DNA from: Desulfamplus sp.
GTDB taxonomy: Bacteria; Desulfobacterota; Desulfobacteria; Desulfobacterales; Desulfobacteraceae
Length of the DNA stretch: 64,000 nt
Assembly (NCBI GenBank): GCA_015232455.1
Contig: JADFZQ010000014.1
Span: 20,941-84,940 of the forward strand
Direction of reading: 5' to 3'
Part shown: piece by piece, positions 17,684-26,024 of the stretch
Position numbering within the stretch: the first letter of the stretch is position 1
Layout of the letters: every line of letters starts with the position of its first letter
The notes under the pieces: model-generated
Told to the model about the DNA's origin: nothing
Databases searched by the model: none
The model's input: the letters and a program-made list of their open reading frames with translations, nothing else
Made by a program: the position numbers and the translations under genes

Positions 17684-17747
17684 GGTAAAGATTGACTCAC
17701 AAAACAATTCTAACTTAGAGCATCTTTAAAGATTCAAGCTATAAAAT

Positions 17748-19721
17748 TTAATCTATCCCATTTTTCCCACAACTATAACTTCCAAGTATTCTAAAAAATT
17801 CAGTATTCTGTTCAATTGCTTTTATCACATTTTCAGCACTGCTATTTGTTAAATCGCTTTCTAAATCGGCATAAAACATATACTGCCAAGGTTTTCCGTG
17901 AATTGGTCTTGACTCTAACTTAACAAGGTTTATCTGGTTTTCTGAAAATACCTTCATAACCTCAAAAAGTGATCCTGGTTTGTTAGATGTTGAAAAGACA
18001 ATTGATGATTTTGGCGATGAATTTATCTTACCAGATTCTTCTTTATTAGCCATCTGTCTTTCAATAACTACAAAACGTGTAAAATTTCTTGGGTTATCTT
18101 CAATTGCCTCTTCAAGAACTGCCATACCAAAAAGTTGAGCTGCTTCAACGCTTCCAATTGCAGCCGATTCAAGATTTCCAGACTCTACAACGGACTTTAC
18201 AGCACTTGCAGTTGCATTAACTGGCATCATCTTAATGTCAGGATTTGCATCTAAAAATCTTTTGCATTGCTGCAACGCTGGAGTTGGTGCAAATACCTGT
18301 TTTATATCCTCTAATTTACTATCTTTGTGAGCTATTAAATTGTGAATTACCCGAATTGACAACTCACCAGTTATAAAAAGCTCATATTCAAGAAGAAGAT
18401 CATAATTTTCATGGATACTTCCAGCAAGAGAGTTCTCAATTGGAACTATTCCAAAATCAGCACTACCATTTTTTACATGCTCAAAAATATCTCTAAATGA
18501 TGGAACAGGGTAATTTTCAACATCACTGCTAAAATATTGAATAGCTGCTTTATGGCTAAAAGTTCCTTGCTCTCCAAGATAGACTACACGCTTCTCTTTT
18601 CTGGATATTCCTGATTCTATCCCTTGAGTTTCCCATTCTGATAATGCTCTTCCTGAGAATAATGTTGATAAAGAGTCTCTATTTTCAGAACTATAGCCTG
18701 TATAGTCGTGGATAAGCTGCTTGCCTACAACAGGGGCGATTACATAAATATCTCTGATAAGCCGTCCAAACTGCTTTGGATATAAACTTTGAGGACCATC
18801 AGATAGAGCCTCTTCTGGCTTGTGGTGCACCTCAATCATTAAGCCATCAGCACCAGCAGCAATTGCAGCTCTTGCCATTGGGCTTACCTTTTCTCTAATT
18901 CCAGTTGCATGGCTTGGATCAATTAATACTGGCAGATGTGTCAACTGTTTTAAAACTGGTATTGCTGATAAATCAAGGGTGTTTCTTGTGTAAGGCTCAA
19001 AAGTTCTTATGCCTCGTTCGCACAAAATTATGTTTCTATTTCCTTCTGCTGCAATATATTCAGCAGACATGAGCCACTCTTCAATTGTTGAGGCAAGACC
19101 GCGTTTTAAGACAACTGGTTTTCCCATTCTGCCAGCACATTTAAGAAGCTCAAAATTTTGCATATTTCTTGCACCAATTTGAATTACATCAACATATTTC
19201 ATCATCAAATCTGCGTGCATTGGGGAAGTTATTTCAGTAACTACTCGAAGTCCTGTAACTTCACGAACTTCAGCTAAAATTTTAAGCCCCTCTTCTTCAA
19301 GCCCTTGAAAAGAGTATGGTGATGATCTTGGTTTAAATGCACCGCCTCTGAAAAGAGTAGCACCATATTTTTTAACCTCTTTTGCAATTATCATTGCCTG
19401 TTCTCGGCTCTCTACCGCACAAGGACCAGCTACAATGGTAATTTTATCTCCTCCAATCTCTACATTGCCAATTCTGATTATAGTATCTTCTTGTTTCATC
19501 TGTCTGCTAACTAGTTTATAAGCAGTAGATATTGGCACAACATCTTCAACACCCTCTATGGACATCAAAAACTCTTTAGTTAGATTTTTCTTGCCAATAA
19601 CACCAAGTATATTTTGTCCGCTTCCACCCGGTTCATGTACCATGTAGCCTTTTTCTGCCAAAATGCTTTTAAGTTGGCTCTTTTTTACCTGCGTGATTCC
19701 TTTTTCTAATACAAGTATCAT
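17748..19721 (-). CDS. Fusion of DAHP synthase (AroF, type I-beta) and prephenate dehydratase (PheA) with ACT domain
   Basis: 657 residues joining the first step of the shikimate pathway to prephenate-to-phenylpyruvate conversion. Residues about 1-340 form a DAHP synthase with an N-terminal regulatory ferredoxin-like part (MILVLEKGITQVKKSQL); motifs are IVAGPCAVESREQA, FRGGAFKPRSSPYSFQG, IQIGARNMQNFELL, LKRGLASTIEEWL and LIDPSHATG. A linker of about 40 residues follows. Residues about 383-560 form prephenate dehydratase (VVYLGEQGTFSHKAA, DFGIVPIENSLAGSIHENYDLL, NFTRFVVIER with the catalytic TRF). An ACT domain (about 580-650, KPGSLFEVMKVFSENQINLVKLESRPI) binds Phe for feedback. No chorismate mutase domain is visible. 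It is preceded by a phenylalanine leader peptide and attenuator (19843-19992), which supports a Phe-specific role for the whole protein. Confidence 0.93.
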   Translation of the reverse strand: MILVLEKGITQVKKSQLKSILAEKGYMVHEPGGSGQNILGVIGKKNLTKEFLMSIEGVEDVVPISTAYKLVSRQMKQEDTIIRIGNVEIGGDKITIVAGPCAVESREQAMIIAKEVKKYGATLFRGGAFKPRSSPYSFQGLEEEGLKILAEVREVTGLRVVTEITSPMHADLMMKYVDVIQIGARNMQNFELLKCAGRMGKPVVLKRGLASTIEEWLMSAEYIAAEGNRNIILCERGIRTFEPYTRNTLDLSAIPVLKQLTHLPVLIDPSHATGIREKVSPMARAAIAAGADGLMIEVHHKPEEALSDGPQSLYPKQFGRLIRDIYVIAPVVGKQLIHDYTGYSSENRDSLSTLFSGRALSEWETQGIESGISRKEKRVVYLGEQGTFSHKAAIQYFSSDVENYPVPSFRDIFEHVKNGSADFGIVPIENSLAGSIHENYDLLLEYELFITGELSIRVIHNLIAHKDSKLEDIKQVFAPTPALQQCKRFLDANPDIKMMPVNATASAVKSVVESGNLESAAIGSVEAAQLFGMAVLEEAIEDNPRNFTRFVVIERQMANKEESGKINSSPKSSIVFSTSNKPGSLFEVMKVFSENQINLVKLESRPIHGKPWQYMFYADLESDLTNSSAENVIKAIEQNTEFFRILGSYSCGKNGID

Positions 19722-19812
19722 TTTCCTAATTCTCCTTATAAAATTTAGTTTAAAATATTATTTTGTAACTAACAAATAGTTTTAACCTCGAAATATCTTC
19801 GTAAAAATAAAA

Positions 19813-19843
19813 AATGCCCTGAAAGCGTTGCCTCCAGAGCATT
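19813..19843 (-). terminator. Second intrinsic terminator-like hairpin between attenuator and aroF-pheA
   Basis: Minus strand: AATGCTCTGGAGG pairs with the end of CGCTTTCAGGGCATT (13 bp including three G-U pairs, loop of about 5 nt), followed by a T-rich run with one A. It lies about 90 bases before the aroF-pheA ATG, so it would also have to be read through. It may be a second regulated site or a mere RNA stem. Confidence 0.6.
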
Positions 19844-19886
19844 AAAAATAAAAAACCCTGGATAGACTAAAATGTCCATCCAGGGT
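19843..19886 (-). terminator. Attenuator terminator (3:4 hairpin) of the phenylalanine leader
   Basis: Minus strand: ACCCTGGATGGAC (19886-19874), loop ATTTTA, GTCTATCCAGGGT (19867-19855): 13 pairs with one G-U. A T6AT5 run (19854-19843) follows at once. The 5' arm can instead pair with the leader segment 19932-19923 (GTCCATCCGG), ten pairs with one G-U. This is the arrangement of a transcription attenuator. Confidence 0.85.
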
Positions 19887-19917
19887 ATAATAGCAATATT
19901 GTATTAAAATTGCATAT

Positions 19918-19992
19918 CTATACCGGATGGACGTTTCTAAAAAAGAAACGTCCGAAAATAAAGAGTATATTTTTTTGTGCTGTTTTAACCAT
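19918..19992 (-). CDS. Phenylalanine leader peptide (pheL-like)
   Basis: A 24-codon frame with ATG at 19992, a TGAGGA ribosome site 6 bases upstream and stop TAG at 19920-19918. The peptide contains ILFIFGRFFFR: five Phe among 24 residues, three of them consecutive (codons 16-18). The three-Phe run lies in the 1:2 hairpin GGACGTTTCT (19953-19944)/AGAAACGTCC (19938-19929). A ribosome stalled there for lack of Phe-tRNA would mask segment 1, free segment 2 (19932-19923) to pair with segment 3 (19883-19874) and prevent the terminator. The gene downstream makes the Phe precursors, as expected. Too short for ordinary gene finding; assignment rests on sequence logic. Confidence 0.85.
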   Translation of the reverse strand: MVKTAQKNILFIFGRFFFRNVHPV

Positions 19993-20052
19993 TAATAATC
20001 CTCAATTTAACCACCCACAAACTCTTAGATTAAAATATTGGGATAATCAATT

Positions 20053-20075
20053 ACATATTGAAATTTTAATGTCAA
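20053..20075 (-). promoter_or_regulatory. Candidate promoter of the phenylalanine leader
   Basis: Minus strand: a perfect -35 TTGACA at 20075-20070 just after the end of the upstream ACT gene, about 78 bases before the leader ATG. No good -10 is found at 16-18 bp (best candidates TAATTG or ATTGAT), so the call is tentative. Confidence 0.35.
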
Positions 20076-20094
20076 GAAATTTATCAAAAGAAAA

Positions 20095-20526
20095 TTAGAG
20101 GTTATAGACATCTTCTCCTTTAATAACCTTAATCCCATTTTGATTTAAAATAGATATAGCTTTATCTAAATCGTGAAATCTAAATATCATAATAGCATTA
20201 TGTCCCTTTGTATTTGCAAACGCATACATATATTCAACATTAATCCCTGCTGACGTTAAAGGATCAAGGACATTGTTAAGCCCACCTGGGACATCTGCAA
20301 CCTCAATTGCTAAAACATTGGTCTTTCCAACTGTAAAGCCCTCTTTTTTTAAAGCTATTTCTGCTGCTTGGTTATCATTTACGATTAGTCGAAGTATTCC
20401 AAAATCTGTTGTATCTGCAAGAGAAAGTGCTCTTATATTTACATTAGCATCTCTTAAAATGGCGGTTACTTCAGCAAGCCTGCCAGCCTTGTTTTCAAGA
20501 AATATTGAAATCTGCTCAACTTTCAT
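20095..20526 (-). CDS. Tandem ACT-domain regulatory protein
   Basis: 143 residues made of two ACT domains: 1-70 ([37 protein letters not shown]) and 71-143 ([33 protein letters not shown]). Such stand-alone pairs are often found next to phenylacetate-CoA ligase (paaK) genes in anaerobes, and the same order is seen here. Probably binds an amino acid or aromatic ligand. It sits between paaK and the Phe leader. Confidence 0.85.
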   Translation of the reverse strand: MKVEQISIFLENKAGRLAEVTAILRDANVNIRALSLADTTDFGILRLIVNDNQAAEIALKKEGFTVGKTNVLAIEVADVPGGLNNVLDPLTSAGINVEYMYAFANTKGHNAIMIFRFHDLDKAISILNQNGIKVIKGEDVYNL

Positions 20527-20602
20527 AGGTTTATACCTCCGTTATTATTTTATTTTTACAACAAAGAAATCAATTTCAGCATGAATAAGAATCGATTAGC
20601 AT

Positions 20603-20635
20603 AGATTTGACAATTTTTAAAAAATTGTCAAATCT
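20603..20635. repeat. Palindrome, family ATTTGACAAnTTTT/AAAAnTTGTCAAAT
   Basis: AGATTTGACAATTTTT followed by its reverse complement, arms of 15-16 bp with almost no loop, in the 153-bp gap between the ACT gene and paaK. A second copy, differing mainly at the position after the core ATTTGACAA, is at 36166-36194. It could act as a terminator on both strands because of its T-runs, or be a small interspersed element. Confidence 0.75.
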
Positions 20636-20679
20636 AAAAGCAAATCTAAAATTTCTACAATTGAAGTTAATTAATTAGT

Positions 20680-21981
20680 TTACTTTCTCTTATCAATGAC
20701 TCTTACAGCTTTACCTTCACTTCTTTGAATAGTTTTAGGCTCAACCAATTTTATTTTTGCTGAAACACCCAAATATTCCTTAATATCGTTAGATAGTTTA
20801 TGCTCCATATTCTGCAAGGTTTTAATCTCATCAGAAAAGAACTCCTGACCCACCTCAACCATTACAGTCAAAGTATCAAGATTATCAACTCTATCAACTA
20901 CAAGCTGATAATGAGGCTGAATATCTTTACTTTTCATCAAGACACTCTCTATTTGAGATGGGAAAACATTAACGCCTCTTATAATGAGCATATCGTCAGT
21001 TCTACCTGATACCTTTTGCATTCTTACATGAGTTCTACCGCAGACGCATGGTTCTGGATTTAGTGAAGTTATATCTCTTGTTCTGTAGCGGATAACAGGG
21101 AATGCCTCTTTAGTTATTGAGGTAAATACAAGCTCGCCTGTCTCACCATAAGGAAGCGGCTCGCCCGTTTCTGGATTAATTATTTCTGCAATAAAATGGT
21201 CTTCAAATATGTGCAAGCCCTTTTGAGCTTCGTAGCACTCAATAGATACGCCCGGACCCATAACTTCGCTTAATCCATAAATATCAATAGCTTTAAGATG
21301 AAGTTTTTCCTCAAGGTCTCTTCTCATATCTTCAGACCAAGGTTCTGCCCCAAAGATTCCAGATTTAAAGTGCAGCTCTTCAAAAGAGACTCCCATCTCT
21401 TGGGCAACTTCAGCAAGATGCAAAATATATGAAGGTGTGCCAGTAAGAATTGTGGGTTTAAAATCTTTCATTATGATTATCTGGCGTTTCGTATTTCCAC
21501 CAGAAACAGGTATTACAGAAGCTCCAAGTCTTTCAGCACCATAATGGACACCAAGACCACCTGTAAAAAGCCCATATCCATAGGCATTATGGACAATATC
21601 TTTACTTGTAGCACCACCTGCAGCAAGGCTTCTTGCCATAAGTTCTGCCCATGTTGCAATATCTCTTTTTGTGTATCCAACAACTGTTGGCTTTCCAGTT
21701 GTTCCAGAAGATGCGTGAATCCTCACAACATTTTCCATTGGAACCGCAAACATTCCATAAGGGTAGTTATCTCTTAAATCCTGCTTTACTGTGAACGGAA
21801 TCCTCTGAAGGTCTTTTAAACTTTTAATACCTGATGGTGTAATGCCAGCTTTATTAAAATTTTCACGATAAAATGGAACTGTGGCATAAACTCGTTCAAG
21901 AGTGGCTTTAAGACGGCTTAACTGTATGGATTCAAGTGCCTCTCTGGGCATGGTTTCAAAATCCATATTATAAATTGGCAT
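20680..21981 (-). CDS. paaK: Phenylacetate-CoA ligase
   Basis: A 433-residue AMP-forming ligase of the PaaK family, activating phenylacetate (or another aryl acid) to its CoA thioester. Motifs: [19 protein letters not shown] (P-loop), [43 protein letters not shown], and the C-terminal domain with [28 protein letters not shown] before the ATG. It follows a crotonase gene by 68 bp. Together with the ACT gene, this could be part of aromatic amino-acid degradation or indole/phenylpyruvate salvage. The exact substrate cannot be told from sequence. Confidence 0.93.
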   Translation of the reverse strand: MPIYNMDFETMPREALESIQLSRLKATLERVYATVPFYRENFNKAGITPSGIKSLKDLQRIPFTVKQDLRDNYPYGMFAVPMENVVRIHASSGTTGKPTVVGYTKRDIATWAELMARSLAAGGATSKDIVHNAYGYGLFTGGLGVHYGAERLGASVIPVSGGNTKRQIIIMKDFKPTILTGTPSYILHLAEVAQEMGVSFEELHFKSGIFGAEPWSEDMRRDLEEKLHLKAIDIYGLSEVMGPGVSIECYEAQKGLHIFEDHFIAEIINPETGEPLPYGETGELVFTSITKEAFPVIRYRTRDITSLNPEPCVCGRTHVRMQKVSGRTDDMLIIRGVNVFPSQIESVLMKSKDIQPHYQLVVDRVDNLDTLTVMVEVGQEFFSDEIKTLQNMEHKLSNDIKEYLGVSAKIKLVEPKTIQRSEGKAVRVIDKRK

Positions 21982-22049
21982 TGCTTTTACTCCTATAGCT
22001 TTTATAGCTTGTAACGTTTAAAAACTGATTGCTTGGTATAATGAAAGAA

Positions 22050-22841
22050 TTAATCGTTAAGAGTTCCTGTAAATAATGCTTTTCGTTTCTCAAGAAATGC
22101 TGATGTTCCTTCTGCCGCATCTTTACTTGCCATGCAAAGGGCAAAAGCATCGGCTTCAAAACGGCAGCCTGTTTCAAGATCAACATCTTTTCCGCAACTT
22201 ATTGCTTCTTTAGCAGCACGAATTGATACAGCACCTTTAGAAGCAATAGCTTTAGCAGTTTTCATAACCTCTTCCATAAGTGATTCAGGAGCAAAAACTT
22301 TATTAACAATTCCATACTCTTTTGCTTCTTGTGCAGGAATGGTTCTGCCTGTAAAGATAAGCTCTTTTGCCAAGTTAGTGCCGATAAGTCTTGAAAGTCT
22401 TTGAGTTCCGCCAAAGCCCGGAATTAATCCAAGTGTGATTTCTGGAAGACCAAATACAGCTTTTTCAGAGGCATAAATAAAATCACAAGCCAAAGCAACT
22501 TCCGTCCCACCGCCAAGAGCAAAACCATTTACTGCTGCAATCACTGGAATTGTAAGACTCTCTAACCTTGAAAAAAGTTTTTGCCCAACTGTTGCAAATT
22601 TTTTACCTAAGAGTGGATTCATCTTTGCAAGTTCCGAAATATCAGCCCCAGCAACAAAAGCCTTTTCACCACCGCCAGTTAAAATAAGAACTTTAATATC
22701 TGGATTTTTTTGAACTTCATCAAGCACCAAGCTAAACTCATCAAGAAGTGCTTTGTTTAAAGCGTTTAATGCTTTAGGTCTGTTAAAAGTCAATTTTGCA
22801 ATACCATTGTCAACTTCAAAAATAAGATTTTCAAAAGCCAT
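22050..22841 (-). CDS. Enoyl-CoA hydratase/isomerase (crotonase family)
   Basis: 263 residues, typical length. The oxyanion-hole segments are AFVAGADISELAKM and AAVNGFALGGGTEVALACDF (first catalytic Glu), and LPEITLGLIPGFGGTQRL holds the second Glu, so it is probably a true hydratase such as a short-chain (crotonyl-CoA) form. AGGAG precedes the ATG. Between the amidase and paaK genes in the same direction; a butyrate-like or acyl-CoA beta-oxidation role is inferred. Confidence 0.93.
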   Translation of the reverse strand: MAFENLIFEVDNGIAKLTFNRPKALNALNKALLDEFSLVLDEVQKNPDIKVLILTGGGEKAFVAGADISELAKMNPLLGKKFATVGQKLFSRLESLTIPVIAAVNGFALGGGTEVALACDFIYASEKAVFGLPEITLGLIPGFGGTQRLSRLIGTNLAKELIFTGRTIPAQEAKEYGIVNKVFAPESLMEEVMKTAKAIASKGAVSIRAAKEAISCGKDVDLETGCRFEADAFALCMASKDAAEGTSAFLEKRKALFTGTLND

Positions 22842-22877
22842 TATTCTTCTCCTATTATAATTTTTAACTATTTTTAA

Positions 22878-24884
22878 TCACAACCTCTGCGGATTTGTCT
22901 CTCTTATATATTTTGCAATACCATCTGTTATAGAATCACAAAGAGCGTTCTGATAAGCTGAATCGGTAAGTCTCCGACACTCTTCAGGATTACTCAAAAA
23001 TGATGTTTCAATGAGTATTGAAGGCATACTTGCCCCAAGTAGAACGTAAAAAGGTGCTTGTTTAACACCAAGATTTCTAATTCTTGAATATTTTTTTGCC
23101 ATGCCTCTGTAAAGATTGCTTTGAACAACAGAAGAGAGTCTGCTTGATTCATTTATTTTTGCATTTTTCATCAAGTCATTTAGAATAGACTCAAGATCGC
23201 TTATGTTTTTCCTTGACGTAGCGTTTTCCCTTGCTGCAACATTAATTGCCCTCTCATCAGTTGCAAGATTTAGGTAGTATGTCTCAATACCCACAAGAGA
23301 GCTATCATTTGAGGCATTGCAATGTAGAGAGATAAATAAATCTGCACTCTTTGTATTTGCAATTGCAGTTCTCTCTTCAAGTGTTAAATATGTGTCGCTT
23401 GATCGCGTCAATATAACATTACAGTTAAGTCGAGCTTTTATTTTATTTGCAAGTTTCTTGGATATTGAAAGGACTACATCTTTTTCATAAACCCCTTTAG
23501 TATATCCTGATGCACCTGGATCTCTTCCACCATGTCCCGGGTCAATTACAATGGTTCTAACACCTAATGCAAGCTGTTTAGCAATTGATGATGCTTTTAT
23601 TCTATCAACATTTGAACCCGGGGCAATCTGAACTACTCTTGTTGTTCCTTTAGTTGCTGTCTTAGAACTCTCTTCAGACTCTTTTTCTTCATTTTTTTTG
23701 GATTTAGAAACAATATTTATAGATTCTTTGGTGGATTCAATTGACCCTTTTTTATAAACATTTTTTTCATTCCTTGATTGTTCTTCTAAACTTTTAGCAA
23801 GATTTTCCCTTAAGAGCTTTCTTGTAGCATTAGATAGAACCATAGTTGAAGCTTTTAGAGATTTTTTAACTGGTAGGTGCGATGTTCCTTCAGAGTTAGT
23901 CTCTGAGGTAATTTCAGGTGGCTCTTCATAAGAAGATGTTTTTGATTTTGATGAAGATTTTGCATCTTCTTTTGCACCTTCTGACGAACTTGAACCTGAT
24001 TTATTTGATGAATTTTCTGAATCTCCTACTGATAAGATTGACTGTGATTTAGTAGCTGTCTTTATAGATATTTTGGGAGATAACTCGCTTGGTGAAGAAG
24101 AAGGTGATGATGTATTTGAGTTTAAAGAGTCATCTGACGAGATGGCAGAAGTAGATGCAATGCCATATATTTTTGTTGATTTCTTGGTTGAGCGTTTGAT
24201 AGGTAGATTTGACACATCATTGGATACATCAGCATCTGCTTTATTTAGCAAAGAGTCTGTGTTTAACTTTTCAGAAGCAACTTTTGTAGTTTCTGTTTTA
24301 GAGTCATTCGATGATGTGGTTTCTGAACTATTTTTAAGCTCTTTTGTCTGATCTTTTGAAATTTCACCTTTAGATATTGGATTTTCTTTGTTTTTTTCAG
24401 ACTTATTACCCCATACATCAATAATAACCCTAAATGGATCTCTCATTGAGAAAACTTTATAGCTATCAAATGATTTTATATCTACAACAACTCGAACAGT
24501 GTCATCTGTTCGCTGTCCAGCCCGTGCTTGCAATAGAAGATCATCATTTATGCGTGTATGAGCAGGAAGATTTTTACCAATCAAAGATTTCTTAATATCA
24601 AGATAGAGCCTTTTGGGCTGATTCATAGATGGATTTTCATCAAGAAGCTGATAAACATATCGCCTCTCTTCAGAGACATTTATAACGACTCTTGTATAGT
24701 CAGGAGTTGTCCAATACCTAAGATCAGTTATGTAGGCACTCTCTGTATCTTCTGGAGTGGCTCCATAAGAGAGAGAAGATACAGAGAGACTAATCTCTAT
24801 TATAAATATGTATATTGCTATCAAAGCTATATAACGAAATAGTAAAACAAAATCTGTTGATATTGGTAGCTTGTTATTTGACAT
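22878..24884 (-). CDS. N-acetylmuramoyl-L-alanine amidase, AmiC-like with AMIN domain
   Basis: A 668-residue exported cell-wall hydrolase. A hydrophobic signal/anchor covers residues about 13-42. An AMIN domain follows (about 48-160, DLRYWTTPDYTRVVINVSEE, FRVIIDVWG), which localises amidases to the septum. A long Ser/Lys/Thr/Glu-rich disordered linker follows (about 165-435). The zinc amidase_3 domain is C-terminal: TIVIDPGHGGRDPGASG, NVILTRSSDTYLTLEERTAIAN, ADLFISLHCNAS, PSILIETSFLSNPEE, which supply the zinc ligands and the catalytic Glu. It cleaves peptide stems from peptidoglycan in cell separation. The linker is much longer than in E. coli AmiC. Confidence 0.93.
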   Translation of the reverse strand: MSNNKLPISTDFVLLFRYIALIAIYIFIIEISLSVSSLSYGATPEDTESAYITDLRYWTTPDYTRVVINVSEERRYVYQLLDENPSMNQPKRLYLDIKKSLIGKNLPAHTRINDDLLLQARAGQRTDDTVRVVVDIKSFDSYKVFSMRDPFRVIIDVWGNKSEKNKENPISKGEISKDQTKELKNSSETTSSNDSKTETTKVASEKLNTDSLLNKADADVSNDVSNLPIKRSTKKSTKIYGIASTSAISSDDSLNSNTSSPSSSPSELSPKISIKTATKSQSILSVGDSENSSNKSGSSSSEGAKEDAKSSSKSKTSSYEEPPEITSETNSEGTSHLPVKKSLKASTMVLSNATRKLLRENLAKSLEEQSRNEKNVYKKGSIESTKESINIVSKSKKNEEKESEESSKTATKGTTRVVQIAPGSNVDRIKASSIAKQLALGVRTIVIDPGHGGRDPGASGYTKGVYEKDVVLSISKKLANKIKARLNCNVILTRSSDTYLTLEERTAIANTKSADLFISLHCNASNDSSLVGIETYYLNLATDERAINVAARENATSRKNISDLESILNDLMKNAKINESSRLSSVVQSNLYRGMAKKYSRIRNLGVKQAPFYVLLGASMPSILIETSFLSNPEECRRLTDSAYQNALCDSITDGIAKYIRETNPQRL

Positions 24885-24914
24885 CTATTTAATGCACCAT
24901 TTTTTTATATTACT

Positions 24915-25880
24915 TCAATAATAATTCCTAAGTTTTAACTCAATTGGATGGGGATTAAGATATGTCTGATTGTTCAAATATTGATCATTATATTTTAAAA
25001 CATAATGTTTAATAAGAGTAATAGGCACTATAAGAGGAACATATCCTAAACCATAATTTTCAAAACTTGTTAGTAATTCAGCCTTTTCAGTGGAATCAAG
25101 CTCTCTTTTGAAATATCCCATCATGTGCTGAAGAACATTTATGTTCTTTTTGTTGGTTGTCAATAGCCGTAATGCATCAAGGAGAAGAGTCTCATATCGA
25201 TCCAGCAAAGTGTTGCGTTCAATTGATTTAGATTCAGCTACAAGTTTTCCCATCTGCCGATATATCTTTTCACTATGAGAAAGAATAAGTAACTTATTTT
25301 TTGTATGAAAATCCACAAGAGAACCTATTGTTTTAGGTCCACTCATAAAATCTCTCCACCGCTTTAAGGTAAAGATATTTTCAATAAAATTTTCTCTAAG
25401 TTTTGGATCATGGAGTCTGCCTGAATCTTCAACAGGTACTCTTTGAAAGTGTTTTGTAAATGCTTTAGCAAAAAGTCCAACTCCATCATTACTTTTAATT
25501 TGTCCATCTTCTCCATAAACCTTAATTTTATAGAGACCGCTGCTTGGCGATTTGTTTTTAAAGATAAAACCGCATAAATCCTCAGTTTCAAGAATTTTGA
25601 GTTTTTGTGTAATCCATTTTTCCATCATCGGTGTTTTATCAATGCAGCTTTTTGTAGTCATTAGTTTAGGATTGCCAACATCTCCAACTAAACGCATTGA
25701 TTCGCGAGGAATAGACATACCACATTCAACCTCTGGGCATACAGGCACATATTCAAAGAATTGTCCAAGAGTTTCAGTCAAAAAAAGGTCGTGGCTGTGT
25801 CCACCGTCATAGCGAACACTCTTACCTAAAAGACATTGGCTAATTCCAACTTTAATACGATCAACTGTTTTTTGTATCAT
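24915..25880 (-). CDS. DUF523/DUF1722 fusion protein (YbgA-like)
   Basis: 321 residues. The N-terminal half is DUF523 (VGISQCLLGKSVRYDGGHS, VPVCPEVECGMSIPRE, GFIFKNKSPSSGL), with conserved cysteines that might bind a metal or Fe-S cluster. The C-terminal half is DUF1722/YbgA (LVDFHTKNKLLILSHSEKIYRQMGKL, LQHMMGYFKRELDSTEK). Widespread in bacteria; associations with photolyase and thiouracil metabolism have been described for related proteins, but the function here is not settled. It is followed by a GC-rich repeat and mutS. Confidence 0.85.
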   Translation of the reverse strand: MIQKTVDRIKVGISQCLLGKSVRYDGGHSHDLFLTETLGQFFEYVPVCPEVECGMSIPRESMRLVGDVGNPKLMTTKSCIDKTPMMEKWITQKLKILETEDLCGFIFKNKSPSSGLYKIKVYGEDGQIKSNDGVGLFAKAFTKHFQRVPVEDSGRLHDPKLRENFIENIFTLKRWRDFMSGPKTIGSLVDFHTKNKLLILSHSEKIYRQMGKLVAESKSIERNTLLDRYETLLLDALRLLTTNKKNINVLQHMMGYFKRELDSTEKAELLTSFENYGLGYVPLIVPITLIKHYVLKYNDQYLNNQTYLNPHPIELKLRNYY

Positions 25881-25915
25881 GGGTCTTATCCTGACTTTTT
25901 TGATGAACTTACCTC

Positions 25916-26007
25916 TATTAGCCCCACACCGTTCCCCTCCCCAATGGAGAGGGGGATAATAATTACTCCCTCCCCTTGGGGAGGGCGGGGAGGGGCAAAA
26001 TAATCAT
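25916..26007. repeat. GC-rich palindromic repeat, intergenic copy
   Basis: About 88 bp of C-rich then G-rich DNA with nested inverted repeats: GCCCC...GGGGC at the ends, CCCCTCCCCAATGGAGAGGGG, and CCCTCCCCTTGGGGAGGG. It stands out strongly from AT-rich surroundings. A nearly identical copy lies inside the ABC exporter gene at 44121-44213. Located between mutS and the DUF523/DUF1722 gene. Confidence 0.9.
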
Positions 26008-26024
26008 TTACAAATTTTCAACAT

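Noticed and set aside
19910..20098. Plus-strand frame of 62 codons in the leader region
   Set aside because: It is antisense to the Phe leader peptide, with no ribosome site or similarity; the minus-strand reading explains the structure.
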